In this document: positions 60,851 through 64,000 of the stretch, in pieces
Layout of the letters: the number at the start of each line of letters is the position of its first letter
How positions within the stretch are numbered: position 1 is the first letter of the stretch
Source: RUG14300 sp964391805
GTDB taxonomy: Bacteria; Bacillota; Clostridia; Christensenellales; CAG-1252
Reading direction: 5' to 3'
Length of the DNA: 64,000 nucleotides
Assembly: GCA_964391805.1 (NCBI GenBank)
Contig: CAYMNK010000005.1
Coordinates: 62,001-126,000, forward strand
The notes under the pieces: generated by a model
The model's database searches: none
What the model was told of the DNA's origin: nothing
The model's input: only the letters and a program-made list of their open reading frames with translations
Translations under genes and position numbers: made by a program

Positions 60851-60879
60851 TTGCATTTCAATTTAGATTATAGTATAAT
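60851..60879 (+). promoter_or_regulatory. Promoter copy A (duplicated promoter)
   Basis: TTGCAT-17-TATAAT. The stretch from 60850 to 60880 is repeated at 61600-61630 with a single difference (T to C in the spacer). Confidence 0.8.
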
Positions 60880-60913
60880 ATAAAAAAAGCTATTCATTTT
60901 TTGTGGAGAATGT

Positions 60914-61456
60914 ATGAAAAAATTGTGTATTGTAGTATTAATAGTATTGTTGTTTTGTTGTATATTAAGCTGTTTCGTGGGATGCAAGGAATCCAAAGAG
61001 CCTATCCCATTTAATGCGAGAGGTTTGTGGGTAAATGTAAAAGATGAGTTTTTAATTCAAGACGAAAATCGTGTACGTGATATAGTATATAATGTTGAAT
61101 TTCCGGATTTATTTGAAGAAGATTCTTATCATCATCCAATGATAGCAGATGATAGCTATCCGATTTATCGTGCAATCCTTATTAAAGATCGATCACACGC
61201 GGATGAAATATTCGAAGACTTAGGAATATTTGATTTTGAAAATAGAATGATAATTGTCATTATATATTCTCAATCTGAAGGCTATAGTATTTCATTAAGT
61301 AATGTGGAAATAATAGTCGATGATTTATTAGTAACTTTAGATATACGCTCAAAATGGCAAACTATGCCTCGCCTTGTGGTTAGCACAATTTGTTTAGATA
61401 AAATAGATATAAATACGGTATTTGTTGATTTTCAATATAAGAAATGGAGGGATTAA
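60914..61456 (+). CDS. Unknown lipoprotein
   Basis: 180 residues I do not recognise. The signal peptide has a KK start, a long hydrophobic core and a lipobox C-F-V-G-C ending at Cys24, so it should be membrane-anchored outside. The mature part is acidic with alternating strands; ARGLWVNVKDEFLI near 35 and a hydrophobic MIIVIIYSQSEG near 110 stand out. GTGGAGAA before the ATG. It has its own promoter and is followed after one base by the 35-residue ORF. Confidence 0.8.
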   Translation: MKKLCIVVLIVLLFCCILSCFVGCKESKEPIPFNARGLWVNVKDEFLIQDENRVRDIVYNVEFPDLFEEDSYHHPMIADDSYPIYRAILIKDRSHADEIFEDLGIFDFENRMIIVIIYSQSEGYSISLSNVEIIVDDLLVTLDIRSKWQTMPRLVVSTICLDKIDINTVFVDFQYKKWRD

Positions 61457-61457
61457 T

Positions 61458-61565
61458 ATGAAAAAATTACTAACAATATGTGTTATACTCATGGTACTAA
61501 CAATTGCTTTGTCATTTACGACGTTTGATCAAGCTTTTGCGTTGAATTATAATGAACGTACTTAA
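61458..61565 (+). CDS. Short exported peptide (35 residues) or gene remnant
   Basis: GGAGGGATTAAT stands before an ATG starting a near-perfect signal peptide (MKKLL..., core, F-D-Q-A-F-A) and then only L-N-Y-N-E-R-T before the stop. If cleaved after A-F-A, just seven residues would be released. Either a tiny secreted peptide or the head of a gene whose body was lost when the promoter downstream was duplicated. Confidence 0.5.
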   Translation: MKKLLTICVILMVLTIALSFTTFDQAFALNYNERT

Positions 61566-61600
61566 TAATTCAGACAACACATTAATTATTTTAATCAATA

Positions 61601-61629
61601 TTGCATCTCAATTTAGATTATAGTATAAT
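61601..61629 (+). promoter_or_regulatory. Promoter copy B (duplicated promoter)
   Basis: TTGCAT-17-TATAAT, the same 31-base box as at 60850, 33 bases before the next ATG. Confidence 0.8.
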
Positions 61630-61662
61630 AAAGAAAAGCAATTCAACTTTTGGGGAGGACGT

Positions 61663-62349
61663 ATGAAAACGTTTATTAGGAAATTCATACAAGTTATCAT
61701 ATGTATAATAATGATACCAATTTTTTTAGTGTTAAATGTATTTTTACATATGATGATTAATAAAGGAATAAGTACATTAGCTTCTAAAAAAGTATCGGAT
61801 TATTCTGTCGAGGAACATACCGAGAGATTGAGAAAACGGTTAGATGAAAAAATACCCGAACTTGAAGATATATTCGATTTCCAGGTTGAAAGCTATGAAC
61901 TTTTACCTGTTTATGGTGAAAACAATAAACTATCGTATTTTGTAGTGGAATTTGAACCGATTGGTTTTTTAGTCGTAGAACTATTAGATGAAAAAGGAGA
62001 ATATGACAGTATTATTCCTCGCTCAATGTATTATCATTCTGATGTTGTTTTAGAATGGTCTCCATACTATTACGACTCAAATAATAAAAATGAAATAATT
62101 TATTTTGGTAACGAATACGGAGATCGAATAGTTTATAATCATAGCCCTTTTTATTTAAAGCAAACGCAATCACAAAAGAACTATATCTTTAAATATTCAG
62201 GAATAGACTATGTCTTTTGTACAAATATCGACGGTTATCTAATAAATCAAATCACGGGAGAGAAAATAGAATTTGAAAATGGAAGAAAAAAACTTAAGGG
62301 ACACACAACTATAGAACTAAGACATATATGGTCGTCATACTTATATTAA
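61663..62349 (+). CDS. Unknown membrane-anchored protein
   Basis: 228 residues, unrecognised. One N-terminal hydrophobic segment (about 8-33) with no lipobox or clear cleavage site, then a charged, tyrosine-rich extracellular part: coiled-coil-like EEHTERLRKRLDEKIPEL near 50 and repeated aromatic strands after residue 75. GGGGAGG lies before the ATG. The codon mix is AT-rich. Followed after 13 bases by the cysteine protease gene, so co-transcription from promoter copy B is likely. Confidence 0.78.
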   Translation: MKTFIRKFIQVIICIIMIPIFLVLNVFLHMMINKGISTLASKKVSDYSVEEHTERLRKRLDEKIPELEDIFDFQVESYELLPVYGENNKLSYFVVEFEPIGFLVVELLDEKGEYDSIIPRSMYYHSDVVLEWSPYYYDSNNKNEIIYFGNEYGDRIVYNHSPFYLKQTQSQKNYIFKYSGIDYVFCTNIDGYLINQITGEKIEFENGRKKLKGHTTIELRHIWSSYLY

Positions 62350-62362
62350 CTGGAGGATTCTT

Positions 62363-64000
62363 ATGAAAAATCATAAAAACATTATTATAACTGGTCTTTG
62401 CACAATGGTTATTTGCATATGTGTTTTCTGTTACAGCACACGAGTTGTTTATGCAGATAACAGTGATTCAAATACATTTAATAGAAGTAGCGAAAATACA
62501 TCAGTTGAAGGGGCGTATTTATTACATGGCACTAATAAAGCAAAGTATATATTTGATGAGCTAAATCAAGATAAAGTAGTGGGATTAAAGTATATTGACA
62601 ATGCATACTATTTCATTGCAAACCCTAAACATAATGAAAATAATGGAAATTATAATGCGAATGGCATCTGTACAACAATAGCCGTTCAGTTATTGTTAGG
62701 ATATCATAATTATTATTCGGACAGAAGGTTGATTAGTGAAAGTTATCTGGAAGATAATTATGGTGACTTATCAACGTCTTTATTGATTGATCATAATGGC
62801 GGTGGTAAGCAAGGTCGAGAAGATTTAGGCACAAAAGATAGTTTTTGCAGTTTATTATTGAGTTTAACATCAAACTCAGATAATGCTGTTTTGGGGCAAA
62901 CAATTGACAATGTAACAGATGGAACAAAAAATTATATTAATGAACGGGCTACATCTATAGCTGATTCGGTACATATTTCTTCAGACTACTATTCGAAAAG
63001 TGATGCTATAAACGATATAGATAATGGTTTACCTATTATACTGGGGATGTCTCCATTTAATGCACCGACTAAGTCGTTTCATGTCGTAGTCGCATATGGT
63101 TATGCATATATAGATGGAGTTTTTGGTTATTTAGTTCATTATGGCTGGGGTGATGCTGCTACGGAAGTATGGGTTCCTGAAAGTTGGTTTGCTTATCAGA
63201 TAAGAATGTCATTAGATCATAATCATGTGTTAAAAGATACATTGACCAATCATTTTGATGCTTATAGGGAATTGTATTGTGAAATATGTGGCTACAAAAC
63301 GATTGAACCATTGTTTAAAGCCAGTGATTCAAAAATCACTGGGGCTAATTATCCTATAAACGGCACATTTAAAAATCCTAAGACTATAACTTTTTATAAT
63401 AAACAAAACGCAACTTTTTCTACAGAAACCATTACAGGAATCGCAGAGTATGCTTTTGCTAACAATACCGAAATCACAGAGGTAGTGTTTAGGGGAGATG
63501 ATATTACTATTGGAAGCCATGCCTTTGATGGATGCGTCAATTTAGAATCTGCTCAAGATTTCTTGTACGTCAAAGAAATCGGTGATTATGCTTTTAAAGG
63601 TTGTACTTCATTATCAGATGTGCGTATTTCCACGAATATCTCAAACATAGGAATCGGGGTATTTTCGGGGTGTAACAATGCAGTAATACAATTATATTCT
63701 TCAAATCCCAACTATTGTGCTCAAGATAATATAATATATAATGCGAACAAAACCGCAGTTATTGCGACAGGGAAGATTTCCGAAAATGTTATTCTACCAT
63801 CCTCTGTAACAGAGATAAAGGATAGTGCTTTTGAGAATAACAGTAATTTATATACTATTAAGATTAACAGCTCACCGACGATAGGTGATAATGCTTTTAA
63901 AAACTGTAGCAGTTTAGGTTATGTATATTTTTATTCAAATACAGTACCGGTTTTAGGTGAAAATTCTTTTTCCAATAATAATATTGTGATATATGTGCCT
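62363..64000 (+). CDS. Secreted papain-like cysteine protease with BspA-type leucine-rich repeats, partial
   Basis: 546 codons visible, open at the right edge. TGGAGGATT precedes the ATG. A signal peptide (core about 8-27, cut after V-Y-A) leads to a protease-like domain: NGICTTIAVQLLLGY with the likely catalytic Cys103, KSFHVVVAYGY with His240, and HYGWGD at 259-264 standing where papain-type enzymes have N-S-W-G. From about 345 on come BspA-type leucine-rich repeats (IAEYAFANNTEITEVVF, IGDYAFKGCTSLSDVRI, IKDSAFENNSNLYTIKI). This domain pair occurs in exported Clostridia proteins. The C39/C10/C1 subfamily is not settled. Lies near a chagasin-like inhibitor of papain-type proteases. Confidence 0.82.
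   Translation, partial: MKNHKNIIITGLCTMVICICVFCYSTRVVYADNSDSNTFNRSSENTSVEGAYLLHGTNKAKYIFDELNQDKVVGLKYIDNAYYFIANPKHNENNGNYNANGICTTIAVQLLLGYHNYYSDRRLISESYLEDNYGDLSTSLLIDHNGGGKQGREDLGTKDSFCSLLLSLTSNSDNAVLGQTIDNVTDGTKNYINERATSIADSVHISSDYYSKSDAINDIDNGLPIILGMSPFNAPTKSFHVVVAYGYAYIDGVFGYLVHYGWGDAATEVWVPESWFAYQIRMSLDHNHVLKDTLTNHFDAYRELYCEICGYKTIEPLFKASDSKITGANYPINGTFKNPKTITFYNKQNATFSTETITGIAEYAFANNTEITEVVFRGDDITIGSHAFDGCVNLESAQDFLYVKEIGDYAFKGCTSLSDVRISTNISNIGIGVFSGCNNAVIQLYSSNPNYCAQDNIIYNANKTAVIATGKISENVILPSSVTEIKDSAFENNSNLYTIKINSSPTIGDNAFKNCSSLGYVYFYSNTVPVLGENSFSNNNIVIYVP

Overview
The window looks like part of the chromosome of an uncultured, endospore-forming, low-to-moderate GC member of the Firmicutes (Clostridia-like). 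The evidence is spoIIID, spmA-spmB and a spoVB-yabN pair, a Firmicutes-type rpmH-rnpA-yidD-yidC-jag-mnmE-mnmG-rsmG cluster, GGAGG-type ribosome binding sites and TTGxxx-17-TATAAT promoters. Species cannot be named from the sequence alone. I see no CRISPR array, no phage module and no transposase.

Region 1 (1-22.5 kb) is one uninterrupted reading frame on the minus strand. It begins at 22526 with a lipoprotein signal peptide and runs off the left edge after 7,508 codons. It encodes a giant exported lipoprotein built from about twenty diverged copies of a beta-rich unit (roughly 250-350 residues), with five cysteine-rich modules and some Ig-like (X2-like) segments inserted. This is the most unusual object in the window.

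Region 2 (22.8-41.8 kb) is mixed. It holds spoIIID; a minus-strand pair of a MacB/FtsX-type ABC transporter and ttcA; a plus-strand run of an MFS sugar-type transporter with a large inserted domain, an ABC-F ATPase and a surface-anchored InlB/MBG-repeat protein; the rhamnose genes rhaB-rhaD; a minus-strand pair of a phospholipase C-like protein and a PHP phosphoesterase; then tatD-rsmA, a tRNA-Gln gene, a methyltransferase and spmA-spmB.

Region 3 (42.2-59.2 kb) is housekeeping. spoVB-yabN-dusB overlap one another; a convergent minus-strand block carries greA, a SIS-domain amino-sugar enzyme, a short-chain dehydrogenase, a small XRE regulator and glmM. Then comes the ten-gene translation and membrane-insertion cluster from rpmH to tsaD, which opens with a perfectly spaced promoter. 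dnaA is not next to rpmH.

Region 4 (59.2-64 kb) starts with about 1 kb of intergenic repeats and then becomes visibly AT-richer. It carries small secreted proteins and lipoproteins: a chagasin-like cysteine-protease inhibitor broken by a one-base frameshift, two unknown proteins that share a duplicated promoter, a 35-residue exported peptide, and the start of a secreted papain-like cysteine protease with BspA-type leucine-rich repeats that runs off the right edge.

Mosaic hairpin-bearing repeats fill most larger gaps (23.1, 35.3-35.9, 41.8-42.2, 46.1 and 59.3-60.1 kb). Their tails are conserved, while their palindromic heads differ in sequence but keep base pairing.
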